A stretch of 64,000 nt of DNA. It comes from Varibaculum cambriense. GTDB taxonomy: Bacteria > Actinomycetota > Actinomycetes > Actinomycetales > Actinomycetaceae. The translations under genes were made by a program, and so were the position numbers. Below the pieces are notes generated by a model that saw nothing but the letters and a program-made list of their open reading frames with translations, had not been told where the DNA came from and did not search any database. Shown piece after piece: positions 45,110 through 53,180 of the stretch. The stretch's first letter is position 1. Every line of letters begins with the position of its first letter. The stretch lies in NCBI RefSeq assembly GCF_022133705.1, contig NZ_JAKNHJ010000014.1, positions 1-64,000 of the forward strand, given 5' to 3'.

Positions 45110-46099
45110 ATGATCAAGAAACGAATTGTGGCTGGCGCGTTGGGCGCATGCCTTGCGGTCGCCGCCCTCACTGGCTGCTCCGGGACAAAGGATTCTTCTA
45201 ACGCTGCTGCTGACGAACCCCTTACCGTAAAGAACTGTGGGGTGGAAACGAAGTTTACTACCCATCCTAAGAAAGTTGTTTCGATGGGAGTTACCGGTTT
45301 GGCGTACCTATTTGCTGCCGGAGCAGAAAAATCCATTGTTGGTCGCGCCAATGAATGGGGTGAAGAACCGCCCTCCTGGATAGGTAAAAAAGCAGACGGA
45401 ATCAAAGTGCTGTCAACGGAATCCATTTCTATGGAAGCACTCATGAAGCTGAAACCTGATCTTGCTTATGGTGGCGGATTCAGTTCCGAAACTACCGCTC
45501 CGAAAGCTGTAGCAGAAAAGGGAATCCCTGCCGTTGTAGATGCTACCGAGTGCAACTACTTCTATCCGGATCAAAAATCCGATGAATCGTTCGATACTAC
45601 TTTGGCGGAGATTACTCAGCTAGGCAAGATCATGGGCACCTCCGAAAAAGCGGATGCCACCGTCAAGGAACTTAAAGAGAAGCTAGAGCAGATTAGTAAT
45701 GAGAAAATCGGTAAAGACCGCAAAGTTTCCTACGCCTACTACTACGGAGAAGATGCCGACCTATTTAGTTACGGAAACAAAGGGGTCATGGGGGAAATAA
45801 ATAAGACCCTCAACCTTGTTAGTGCTATCGACCCGAACTATCATCCGCACCAAGGTCCCATTGCGCCAGAAGCATTTGTTAAATCAGACCCCGATGTAAT
45901 CATCTTGCTCACCGGAATGGGGGGTGCCACCAAAGAAAGTTCAATGCAACGACTTGAAAAGATTCCTGGCTTCAAGGACATGAAAGCGGTTAAAAATGGC
46001 AACATTATCTACGCGGAATCCGCAGTAGCCTATGCTTCCCCCACCGCGATTTATGGAACATTTGAACTGGCTGATCAGCTCAAGAAACTAGGAAAGTAA
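45110..46099 (+). CDS. Iron-complex substrate-binding lipoprotein
   Basis: 329 residues with a lipoprotein signal ending LAVAALTGCSG, so the mature protein is anchored on the outer face of the membrane. The rest is a class III periplasmic-binding fold: VVSMGVTGLAYLFAAGAEKSIVGRANEW, a LMKLKPDLAYGGGF segment, a long connecting helix (LKEKLEQISNEK) and DPDVIILLTGMGG. It is the specificity component of the adjacent FecCD/FecE transporter. The presumed ligand is the metal complex of the locally encoded peptide; other xenosiderophores are possible. Confidence 0.9.
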   Translation: MIKKRIVAGALGACLAVAALTGCSGTKDSSNAAADEPLTVKNCGVETKFTTHPKKVVSMGVTGLAYLFAAGAEKSIVGRANEWGEEPPSWIGKKADGIKVLSTESISMEALMKLKPDLAYGGGFSSETTAPKAVAEKGIPAVVDATECNYFYPDQKSDESFDTTLAEITQLGKIMGTSEKADATVKELKEKLEQISNEKIGKDRKVSYAYYYGEDADLFSYGNKGVMGEINKTLNLVSAIDPNYHPHQGPIAPEAFVKSDPDVIILLTGMGGATKESSMQRLEKIPGFKDMKAVKNGNIIYAESAVAYASPTAIYGTFELADQLKKLGK

Positions 46100-46103
46100 A
46101 CGG

Positions 46104-46883
46104 ATGAATGATTCTCCCCTCACGATAGACAAAGCTAGCGTCCATTTCGGTGACACCAAAGTTCTTGACAGGGTCTCCTTCGAGGTACCTCAAGGTAAAA
46201 TTTTAGGTATCGCCGGCCCTAATGGTTCCGGGAAAACTACCCTCATGAGGGCTATGTTCGCTGCACAAAAACTATCGGAGGGGAGAATCCTCCTCAGTGG
46301 GCAGCCTTTAGACCAAATGCGCCCCGGTCAAGTTGCCCGACGTATCGCAGTGGTTTCCCAATTCGAGCACGACATGGAAAGAACCCGCGTACTCGATATT
46401 GTTCTTCTGGGACGATCCCCACATCGTAAGGATATTCAAGGATATAGCGCAGCTGATCGTAAAATCTGTCAAGAGGCTCTTGCCGCTGTTGGTATGAGCT
46501 ATGCGCAAGAGCGCTATGTGGATACGCTTTCCGGTGGGGAGCGTCAACGGGTTCTTATTGCCCGCGCCCTCGCCCAACAATGTAAATGTATCCTGCTAGA
46601 TGAACCCACAAATCATCTAGATATCAAATACCAACATCAAATTCTTAGTATCATCAAGAATGTTAGCGACACCGCTGTCATAATCTTGCATGATCTTAAC
46701 CTGGTAACCCGCTACTGCGACCAGGCAATTATTCTTAAAAATGGTCGGGTACACACTCAAGGTGTCCCGGACGATATTCTCACTCCTGAACTCATCCACG
46801 ATGTTTATGGCGTAAGCGCCAAAGAAGTCCAAGACGGAAACGTCAAACAATTTATTTTCAAACCATTGCCATCCACTACCTGA
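46104..46883 (+). CDS. Iron-complex ABC transporter ATPase (FecE type)
   Basis: 259 residues. Walker A is GPNGSGKTTLMRAMFA, the Q-loop is VVSQFEH, the signature is TLSGGERQRVLIARAL, Walker B is CILLDEPTNHLD and the switch is IILHDLNLV. The LDEPTNHLDI sequence is typical of the siderophore/cobalamin importer group. It starts 4 bases after the lipoprotein stop and closes the rightward iron operon. Confidence 0.93.
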   Translation: MNDSPLTIDKASVHFGDTKVLDRVSFEVPQGKILGIAGPNGSGKTTLMRAMFAAQKLSEGRILLSGQPLDQMRPGQVARRIAVVSQFEHDMERTRVLDIVLLGRSPHRKDIQGYSAADRKICQEALAAVGMSYAQERYVDTLSGGERQRVLIARALAQQCKCILLDEPTNHLDIKYQHQILSIIKNVSDTAVIILHDLNLVTRYCDQAIILKNGRVHTQGVPDDILTPELIHDVYGVSAKEVQDGNVKQFIFKPLPSTT

Positions 46884-46905
46884 CAGGTGAGCTAATATCG
46901 CAGGC

Positions 46906-46945
46906 TCTAACGGTGTACTGTAACCAGGAAAACACGCCTGTTAGA
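46906..46945 (+). terminator. Hairpin after the iron-uptake operon
   Basis: TCTAAC (46906-46911) pairs with GTTAGA (46940-46945). After a one-base bulge the stem continues with GGTGT against ACACGCC. It begins 22 bases after the ATPase stop codon. There is no T run, so termination is possible but unproven. Confidence 0.4.
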
Positions 46946-47033
46946 GTTACAAAGGGCAAGACTTCATTGTTGGTTTAAGGGCGATAGGCTGGGATTAAAA
47001 CGCGCTGCCCGCGAGGAAGCGGCTGGAAGTAAA

Positions 47034-47699
47034 CTAGCTGTTTTCTACCGAAATATCGAAAAGTATTCTGATGAGGGCATCGGACTCGGGCTTGGTTGTT
47101 TCAACGATATCGATATTGGGTGAATCAACTTCGTTGAACCATTTGACCGCGCGCTTTCGGGAGTATCCTGCAGCCATTTGCCTTTCAATGAGCCTATCTT
47201 TAAGTAATGAAACATCAGTATCCAAATACCATAGGATATCTAGCATTTTCTTAACATTTGCCCAATCGCCATTTTGGAAGGCCAAATAGTTCCCTTCAGT
47301 AACAATAACCTGAGTGTCTGGTTTTATTTCGATAGCAGCAGCAATCGGCTCGTGTAGCCTGCGGGAATAGGTAGGGACGAAAAGAGGGTAGTCTACTATT
47401 TCCCGTAACCGTTGCAATACATTAAGGTATCCATTTACATCAAAGGTTTCCGGAGCGCCTTTACGATCTAGTAGCTGCTTTTGCCGCAATACCTCATTTG
47501 AAAAATGAAAACCATCCATAGGCAGATATGCACTATGAATGTTTAGAACATCCGTCAAATAATCAGCAAGTTTCTGCGCTAACGTGGATTTTCCAGCACC
47601 AGGAGCGCCAGCGATACCGACAATACTGCGACCGGGACGCAACTGGTGGCATAGATCTCGCGCAAGATATTCCAGGCATCCAAATTCATAAAACTTCAC
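47034..47699 (-). CDS. P-loop nucleoside/nucleotide kinase family protein (uridine kinase-like)
   Basis: 221 residues. Walker A is GIAGAPGAGKSTLAQKL near residue 30, followed by LPMDGFHFSNEVLRQ (substrate-binding Asp region), KGAPETFDVNGYL, VPTYSRRLHEPI, and VTEGNYLAF as Walker B. These match the phosphoribulokinase/uridine kinase superfamily, including the sugar-kinase-like YggC/FrcK group. The exact substrate cannot be told. The gene is AT-rich: the 60 bases at 47221-47280 contain 22 G+C. It is a single leftward gene between the iron operon and the AlbA-domain gene. Confidence 0.75.
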   Translation of the reverse strand: MKFYEFGCLEYLARDLCHQLRPGRSIVGIAGAPGAGKSTLAQKLADYLTDVLNIHSAYLPMDGFHFSNEVLRQKQLLDRKGAPETFDVNGYLNVLQRLREIVDYPLFVPTYSRRLHEPIAAAIEIKPDTQVIVTEGNYLAFQNGDWANVKKMLDILWYLDTDVSLLKDRLIERQMAAGYSRKRAVKWFNEVDSPNIDIVETTKPESDALIRILFDISVENS

Positions 47700-47778
47700 T
47701 CAAAACCCTCCTAAAAGGAATTTTACTCCATTGATTTTACTGACATAGAAAAAGTTATGAGCCATTCGTTGCAAACGG

Positions 47779-49080
47779 TTAACCTTTTCTGTACTTTGTT
47801 TTTCTGCCTCTTCCGTCCTGATAGATCAAGCCGTCTGTAATCATGCGTTTTAGAATACGGCTGGCCGTTGTTTGGCTGACATCCAACAGTTGATCCACAT
47901 CGCTACGTACTACATAGCCGTTTTTGTCAATCAGATCCAGAATTTTTTCTTCATTGGATTTGCGTTCGTTAGACATGGTAGCCATTGTCTTAACGGCATT
48001 TCTATTGGGAAGTGTAATTTTGAAAGCATTGTTTGTTACTTCAATTTTAGGCTCTAACCCCGTGCCTGCGTATGCTTTCATGATTTTGGGCATACCGGTT
48101 CCGTAAGCTTCAATCAGCTTTAAGCGATAGAAGATAGCTGCTAATTTCGGATTTCTGCAAACGGAAAGTCCGAGCATAATGTCATCCAAAGTGATTCCGG
48201 CAGGCAAACCGCCCACGGATACAAATTCGATTCGATCATCATAGATACTGACAAGGGTGCTGGCACTAAAAGAGTAATCTCTATGCACCAGAGAATTCAT
48301 CAATGTTTCTCTCAGAGCGTCCTCTGGATAATCTCTGGTATCAGTTCGGTATAGTCCCTCAAATGTGGCCTTGGTTTGATTGTGCAGATCGAGATAGGCA
48401 TACAAATCCTCCATCTGCTGAAACAGCGAACCAGTAAACTCACGTCTATCTTGGAATGTGCTCTGATCAACACCGGCAAAGGTTGCAGCCTTGATGGTAT
48501 TCGGACATTGTTCGGACAGAAGCAACGCTACATTGGAGTAAACGCCGTCCGAGGAAACCATTCCCAAAGTCTGCATCTTAGCAGCATCATAGGGAACCTT
48601 CCTCTTGGCAAACTGTGCTTCAGCTGCCTGGAATGACAAATTCTGTTCCAAAGAGCGCATGGTTTCAAAACTGTCACCATCGGTTTCTTTAATCATTTTT
48701 CGGATGGCGGTATCAGAGGCAGGATCTGTAGATGTACCATTGCGGACATACACGCCACTGGGCTTTAATCCCTTGCTGCCCAGATAATAAGGACGGTCTG
48801 TACCCTCCTGAACGGTCACGGCAATAATTCGTTTATCATCTATCACCTGTGTCTCATAGTGGACAAACATCGTAATATCAGGTTTGATGGAATCCCGAAC
48901 CATGTTATTAATTTGCAAGGCAACACGGTCGGTACTATCTACACCAATCACCGTACCATTGTCCTCAACACCAATGTAAAGAGTGCCGCCTTTGGTGTTA
49001 GCAAAGGCAACCACCTCTTTACAAAGGTCCGCAACAACCGAAGACTTGAGTTCGATAGTTTCGCTCTCACTAAATGCCAT
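47779..49080 (-). CDS. AlbA_2 (Schlafen-type) ATP-binding regulator-like protein
   Basis: 433 residues. The N-terminal AlbA_2 domain is seen in ETIELKSSVVADLCKEVVAF, GGTLYIGVEDNGTVIGV and the VQEGTDRPYYL segment. A RecG-C/HATPase-c_4-like region follows with LRETLMNSLVHRDYS and KLIEAYGTGMPKIMKAY. A C-terminal winged helix is visible as LDVSQTTASRILKRMITDGL. Such proteins are common in mobile and defence-related regions and are usually called putative transcriptional regulators. The gene is AT-richer than the core genes and resembles Firmicutes versions in style. GGAGG precedes ATG 49080. Function unknown. Confidence 0.8.
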   Translation of the reverse strand: MAFSESETIELKSSVVADLCKEVVAFANTKGGTLYIGVEDNGTVIGVDSTDRVALQINNMVRDSIKPDITMFVHYETQVIDDKRIIAVTVQEGTDRPYYLGSKGLKPSGVYVRNGTSTDPASDTAIRKMIKETDGDSFETMRSLEQNLSFQAAEAQFAKRKVPYDAAKMQTLGMVSSDGVYSNVALLLSEQCPNTIKAATFAGVDQSTFQDRREFTGSLFQQMEDLYAYLDLHNQTKATFEGLYRTDTRDYPEDALRETLMNSLVHRDYSFSASTLVSIYDDRIEFVSVGGLPAGITLDDIMLGLSVCRNPKLAAIFYRLKLIEAYGTGMPKIMKAYAGTGLEPKIEVTNNAFKITLPNRNAVKTMATMSNERKSNEEKILDLIDKNGYVVRSDVDQLLDVSQTTASRILKRMITDGLIYQDGRGRKTKYRKG

Positions 49081-49213
49081 AAGGCACCTCCTGTAGTTTT
49101 CTTAATCACCATTATAGTTATACTAGTCATTCTTGTTGATTTGTATTCGTGTAGTGATTAGAAAAACAAGAAGAGGGTACGAATCCATATTTTGGGTATT
49201 AACCCGAAAACCA

Positions 49214-49261
49214 CTGGCGCGGGCGAACGCTCAACCCGCGTTCGCTACCTCCCCGCGCCAG
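49214..49261. repeat. Nested palindrome (REP-like or structured RNA)
   Basis: CTGGCGCGGG (49214-49223) pairs with CCCGCGCCAG (49252-49261), enclosing GCGAACGC (49223-49230) and GCGTTCGC (49238-49245). This G+C-rich double hairpin lies in the 255-base gap between the AlbA-domain gene and the tRNA genes. No other gene is visible in the gap apart from the tRNA terminator. Confidence 0.55.
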
Positions 49262-49290
49262 CCCTCGCGGGTTCTCGTCCCTAAGCTCAT

Positions 49291-49333
49291 AAAATGTTGA
49301 AGCCCCAGGATAAACCTGGGGCTTCAACATTTT
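49291..49333 (-). terminator. Terminator of the tRNA-Ala transcript
   Basis: A perfect 19-bp inverted repeat, AAAATGTTGAAGCCCCAGG with its complement, and a 5-base ATAAA loop lies 3 bases beyond the tRNA-Ala 3' end. On the minus strand the stem ends in TTTTAT. It is a strong intrinsic terminator for the gyrA-tRNA side. Confidence 0.85.
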
Positions 49334-49335
49334 AG

Positions 49336-49408
49336 TGGAGCTAGCGGGACTCGAACCCGCGACCCTCTGCTTGCAAAGCAGATGCGCTACCAGCTGCGCT
49401 ATAGCCCC
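49336..49408 (-). tRNA. tRNA-Ala (anticodon TGC)
   Basis: 73-nt cloverleaf on the minus strand, starting GGGGCTATAGC and ending TAGCTCCA. The acceptor stem GGGGCTA/TAGCTCC (one G-T pair), D-arm GCGCAGCTGGTAGCGC, anticodon loop TTTGCAA in the CTGCT/AGCAG stem, and T-loop GGGTTCGAGTCCC are all clear. CCA is not encoded. It follows tRNA-Ile, the usual actinobacterial order after gyrA. Confidence 0.95.
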
Positions 49409-49574
49409 TTTAGAGCAGGAAACCCCCTACAGGTACTTCCATACTCCCGGATCATTGCGAAGGTCATTTGCCGCATTCGCCAGCCAGGCGAAAAACACCC
49501 CGATAAACAACAGTTTGAAAGTCTTTTTCAAATCTACCTACCTGGCCGATTGCTGGAACAAACTTCCCTTGCAG

Positions 49575-49648
49575 TGGGCCTAGCTGGGCTCGAACCAGCG
49601 ACCTCAGTCTTATCAGGACTGCGCTCTAACCAACTGAGCTATAGGCCC
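49575..49648 (-). tRNA. tRNA-Ile (anticodon GAT)
   Basis: 74-nt cloverleaf on the minus strand, starting GGGCCTATAGCTC and ending TAGGCCCA. The acceptor stem GGGCCTA/TAGGCCC is perfect. The anticodon loop CTGATAA sits in a CAGTC/GACTG stem, and the T-arm is CTGGTTCGAGCCCAG. It lies 123 bases from the end of the DUF3566 gene and upstream of tRNA-Ala in transcription order. Confidence 0.95.
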
Positions 49649-49771
49649 ATCGTGTCCATCGCGAACACCATTGCAGATTACAACATTCCTAACCCGGCTT
49701 TCAAACCCGTCCTAGGTGCGTTCCGTCACGCCACCCTCGAGATCCCACAGCCAGCGAAGAATACGGTGCTG

Positions 49772-50482
49772 CTACTCGTCGGTCAGCGCCAGCCTGATCC
49801 CACCAACCAATGATGTCACCAAGTTATAGATAAGCGCCCCCACCGTTGAAAACGCGGTCATTAAGATCACGTTCGAGACTGCGATAATAGTGCTCATCGC
49901 CATTACCCGCGGCAAGCGCAAATAATCAATAATCGACGCAATCGAACCAGTGGGATCAATATCGTTAATAAAGTTTTCCACCGAACTAAACACGCTCATC
50001 GAATTTAGCAGCAGCCAGACCAACAATCCTGCCAGCACCATGGCGATCCCGAGCGCCACCGATAACAGGAAGGACACCTTCATCACCGACCAGGGATCAA
50101 TCCGGGATACCACCAACGAGATTTGACGCGGCTGATATTCGCCAATCTTCTTTGCCGAGGACGCAGCCGCGGCCTCGGTCTGTCCCGCCTTGTCTGCAGA
50201 AGAAGACACTTCCGGAACCTGTGGAATCGCAGAGCTGCTACCTCCCTTAGAAGCAGACTTACCAGCGGTCTTTTTGCCCGCTGCCTGAGGCGATTTTCCG
50301 GCCTTTTTCACCTGGCTGTCCCCACTATTAGTTTGCGGGTCAGCAGCTTGCGGTATTTCATTCTGCGAAGACTGGTCGGCGCTATTATCTTCGCTAATAG
50401 TAGAGGCTTCGCTCTCCCGCGAAACATCATCAACGCTTTGCTCTGAGCGAGCCTTATCTTGATCTTTGCCATCAGTTGTCAT
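49772..50482 (-). CDS. DUF3566 membrane protein downstream of gyrA
   Basis: 236 residues. The first ~115 are a low-complexity cytoplasmic region rich in Ser, Ala, Lys, Gln and Asp. The DUF3566 domain follows: RQISLVVSRIDPWSVMKVSF, a helix (LSVALGIAMVLAGLLVWLLL), an amphipathic NDIDPTGSIASIIDYLR segment and a second helix (TIIAVSNVILMTAFSTVGAL). This family is found immediately after gyrA in most Actinobacteria and is linked by position only to the topoisomerase operon. It starts 14 bases after the gyrA stop. Confidence 0.9.
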   Translation of the reverse strand: MTTDGKDQDKARSEQSVDDVSRESEASTISEDNSADQSSQNEIPQAADPQTNSGDSQVKKAGKSPQAAGKKTAGKSASKGGSSSAIPQVPEVSSSADKAGQTEAAAASSAKKIGEYQPRQISLVVSRIDPWSVMKVSFLLSVALGIAMVLAGLLVWLLLNSMSVFSSVENFINDIDPTGSIASIIDYLRLPRVMAMSTIIAVSNVILMTAFSTVGALIYNLVTSLVGGIRLALTDE

Positions 50483-50496
50483 TGGTCAGCCTCTCA

Positions 50497-53166
50497 CTAA
50501 AGCTCAGTTGTTTCGGTTTCTAACGCGGCCACTTCTTGATCGAGATCCTCATCCGTAGCCTCTGACGATTCATCATCTTCTGATTTCTCATTATTTAACG
50601 CCACAGCCAAAACCGCATCCCCCGGGGCCGGACGAGTGAAAATTACTCCCTGGGTGTTACGTCCCGTGCGAGGAACCTCATCCACGCGAGAGCGCTGCAC
50701 CTTACCAGAATGCATAATCACCATGACTTCATCATCGTCATTAACAATCAAGGCGCCCACTAGGCCGCCCCGCTCAGCCACCAGGTTCGCTACCTTGATC
50801 CCGAGGCCGCCGCGACCTTGTACCCGGTATTCCTCTACCGAAGTGCGTTTCGCGTATCCACCCTCGGTCACCACCAAAAGGTCACTATCGGGGCGAATAA
50901 CTGTCATCGCCAACAGGTGATCCCCTTCGCGGAACTTCATTCCCCGCACCCCGGAGGTGGCGCGCCCAGTAGGACGCAAAGCTTCATCACTAGCTAGGAA
51001 CCGCAGGGATTGTCCGCGGTGCGAAACCAGCAATAGCTCATCGTCACCGTTAACCAGTTCGGCAGAAACCACCTCGTCAGGGGCACCATCTTCCATTTCC
51101 CGCAGGTTAATCGCAATCAAACCCCCGGTACGATTGGAATCATATTCGGTAAACCGGGTCTTTTTCACTAGCCCTGAACGGGTAGCCAGCGCCAAATACT
51201 CGGCCTCGTCATAGGAGCTGAACGTCAGAACCTGGGCGATTTTTTCTTCCGGCTGGAACGCTAAAAGGTTAGCTACGTGCTGCCCCTTGGAGTCGCGTCC
51301 TCCCTCGGGAAGTTCGTAAGCTTTCGCCCGATAAACCCGGCCCTTATTAGTAAAGAACGCCAACCAGTGATGAGTAGTGGTGGTAAAGAAGTGATCCACC
51401 ACGTCATCTTCACGCAGCTGCGCTCCCTTAATGCCCTTGCCGCCACGTTTTTGGCTGCGGTATTGATCCAGACGGGTGCGTTTGACATACCCCGAACGGG
51501 TAATAGTGACCACCACGTCTTGTTCTTCAATCAGGTCTTCCATCGACATTTCCCCGGCGAACGGCATTATCTTGGTGCGCCGCTCATCGCCGTATTTATC
51601 GACAATCTCGCCCAGCTCGGTGGAAATAATGCCCCGCTGCCGTTCCGGACGAGCCAAAATATCTTGTAGATCCTTTACCCGTGCCTCCAACTCGGTATGT
51701 TCATCCAGAATCTTTTGCCGTTCGAGGGCGGCCAGGCGGCGCAGCTGCAAAGCCAAGATGGCATCCGCTTGGACTTCGTCCACCCCCAATAGTTCCATAA
51801 GGGCGGTGCGTGCCTCATCAACTGTTGGTGATTGGCGAATAGTAGCAATCACCGCATCCAGCGCGTCCAGCGCCATCAGGTAGCCTTGCAAAATATGGAG
51901 GCGATCCTGCGCGCGCTTGAGGCGGAAATTGGTGCGACGCACGATTACTTCTAGCTGGTGATTAATCCAGTTAGAGATAAACCCATCGATAGAAAGCGTC
52001 CGCGGAACCCCATCTACCAGCGCCAACATATTGGCGGGGAAGGAATCCTGCAACTGGGTACGCTTATAGAGGTTGTTCAAAACCACCTTGGGAACCGCGT
52101 CCCGCTTGAGCACAATCACCAGGCGCTGTCCGGAACGATCCGAGGATTCATCGCGAATATCTGCGATGCCCTCGATCTGCCCATCTTTCACCAGTCCGGC
52201 GATTTTTGCAGCCAGATTGTCCGGATTGACCTGGTAGGGAAGTTCGGTAACTACCAGGCAAACCCGAGAATTGATTTCCTCTACGTTTACGATTGCTCGC
52301 TGTACGATAGAGCCGCGACCGGTACGGTATGCCTGTTCAATCCCTTTCCGTCCCAAAATAGTGGCGCCCGTGGGGAAATCTGGCCCCTTAATCCGTTCGA
52401 TCAGGGCTTCCATTAGTTCTTCACGCGAAGCCTCCGGGTGCGCTAAGGCCCATTGCACCCCGTCAGCGACTTCCCGCATATTGTGGGGCGGAATCCGGGT
52501 AGCCATCCCCACTGCGATTCCCTCTGACCCGTTAAGCAGCAGGTAGGGCAGGCGGGAAGGCAAAACCGTGGGTTCTTGGGTGCGTCCGTCATAGTTGTCC
52601 ATGAAATCGACAGTGTCTTCATCGATGTCGCGCACCATTTCCATCGACAAAGGCGCCATTTTACATTCCGTATAACGCGGAGCTGCCGGCCCTAGGTTCC
52701 CTGGGGAACCAAAGTTACCTTGACCAGCCACCATCGGGTAACGCATTGACCAGGGCTGCACCAGGCGTGCCAAGGCGTCGTAAACCGCGGCGTCACCGTG
52801 GGGGTGGAAGTGCCCCATCACGTCGCCGACTACGCGCATACATTTGGAGAACCCGGCGTTGGGGCGGTAGCCACCGTCATACATGGCATACAGAATCCGC
52901 CGGTGTACCGGCTTGAGACCGTCCCGCACCTCGGGCAGGGCGCGCCCTACGATCACGCTCATTGCATAATCCAGGTAGGAGCGCTGCATCTCGGTTTCTA
53001 GGTCAACCTGGTTAATATGACCTTTAGCCTGGAAAAGACCGGAATTATTATTTTCGAGGGCGTCTGAGGAAATGCTGTCCCCGCCTCCGAAAGCTGCGCC
53101 GGTATGCTGATTCTTTTCCGGGGAGTCTGCTTGCTGGTTTTGATCCTGGTTGTCTATATCGCTCAT
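50497..53166 (-). CDS. gyrA: DNA gyrase subunit A
   Basis: 889-residue subunit that breaks and rejoins DNA during negative supercoiling. The catalytic Tyr is in [12 protein letters not shown] and the GyrA box equivalent is [13 protein letters not shown]. The C-terminal β-pinwheel blades are followed by an acidic tail ([18 protein letters not shown]). In the quinolone-determining region the sequence is [13 protein letters not shown], so Ala stands where E. coli has Ser83 (codon at 52789-52791). The start is ATG 53166, 14 bases after gyrB. Confidence 0.98.
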   Translation of the reverse strand: MSDIDNQDQNQQADSPEKNQHTGAAFGGGDSISSDALENNNSGLFQAKGHINQVDLETEMQRSYLDYAMSVIVGRALPEVRDGLKPVHRRILYAMYDGGYRPNAGFSKCMRVVGDVMGHFHPHGDAAVYDALARLVQPWSMRYPMVAGQGNFGSPGNLGPAAPRYTECKMAPLSMEMVRDIDEDTVDFMDNYDGRTQEPTVLPSRLPYLLLNGSEGIAVGMATRIPPHNMREVADGVQWALAHPEASREELMEALIERIKGPDFPTGATILGRKGIEQAYRTGRGSIVQRAIVNVEEINSRVCLVVTELPYQVNPDNLAAKIAGLVKDGQIEGIADIRDESSDRSGQRLVIVLKRDAVPKVVLNNLYKRTQLQDSFPANMLALVDGVPRTLSIDGFISNWINHQLEVIVRRTNFRLKRAQDRLHILQGYLMALDALDAVIATIRQSPTVDEARTALMELLGVDEVQADAILALQLRRLAALERQKILDEHTELEARVKDLQDILARPERQRGIISTELGEIVDKYGDERRTKIMPFAGEMSMEDLIEEQDVVVTITRSGYVKRTRLDQYRSQKRGGKGIKGAQLREDDVVDHFFTTTTHHWLAFFTNKGRVYRAKAYELPEGGRDSKGQHVANLLAFQPEEKIAQVLTFSSYDEAEYLALATRSGLVKKTRFTEYDSNRTGGLIAINLREMEDGAPDEVVSAELVNGDDELLLVSHRGQSLRFLASDEALRPTGRATSGVRGMKFREGDHLLAMTVIRPDSDLLVVTEGGYAKRTSVEEYRVQGRGGLGIKVANLVAERGGLVGALIVNDDDEVMVIMHSGKVQRSRVDEVPRTGRNTQGVIFTRPAPGDAVLAVALNNEKSEDDESSEATDEDLDQEVAALETETTEL

Positions 53167-53180
53167 GTTTTGCCTGTCCC

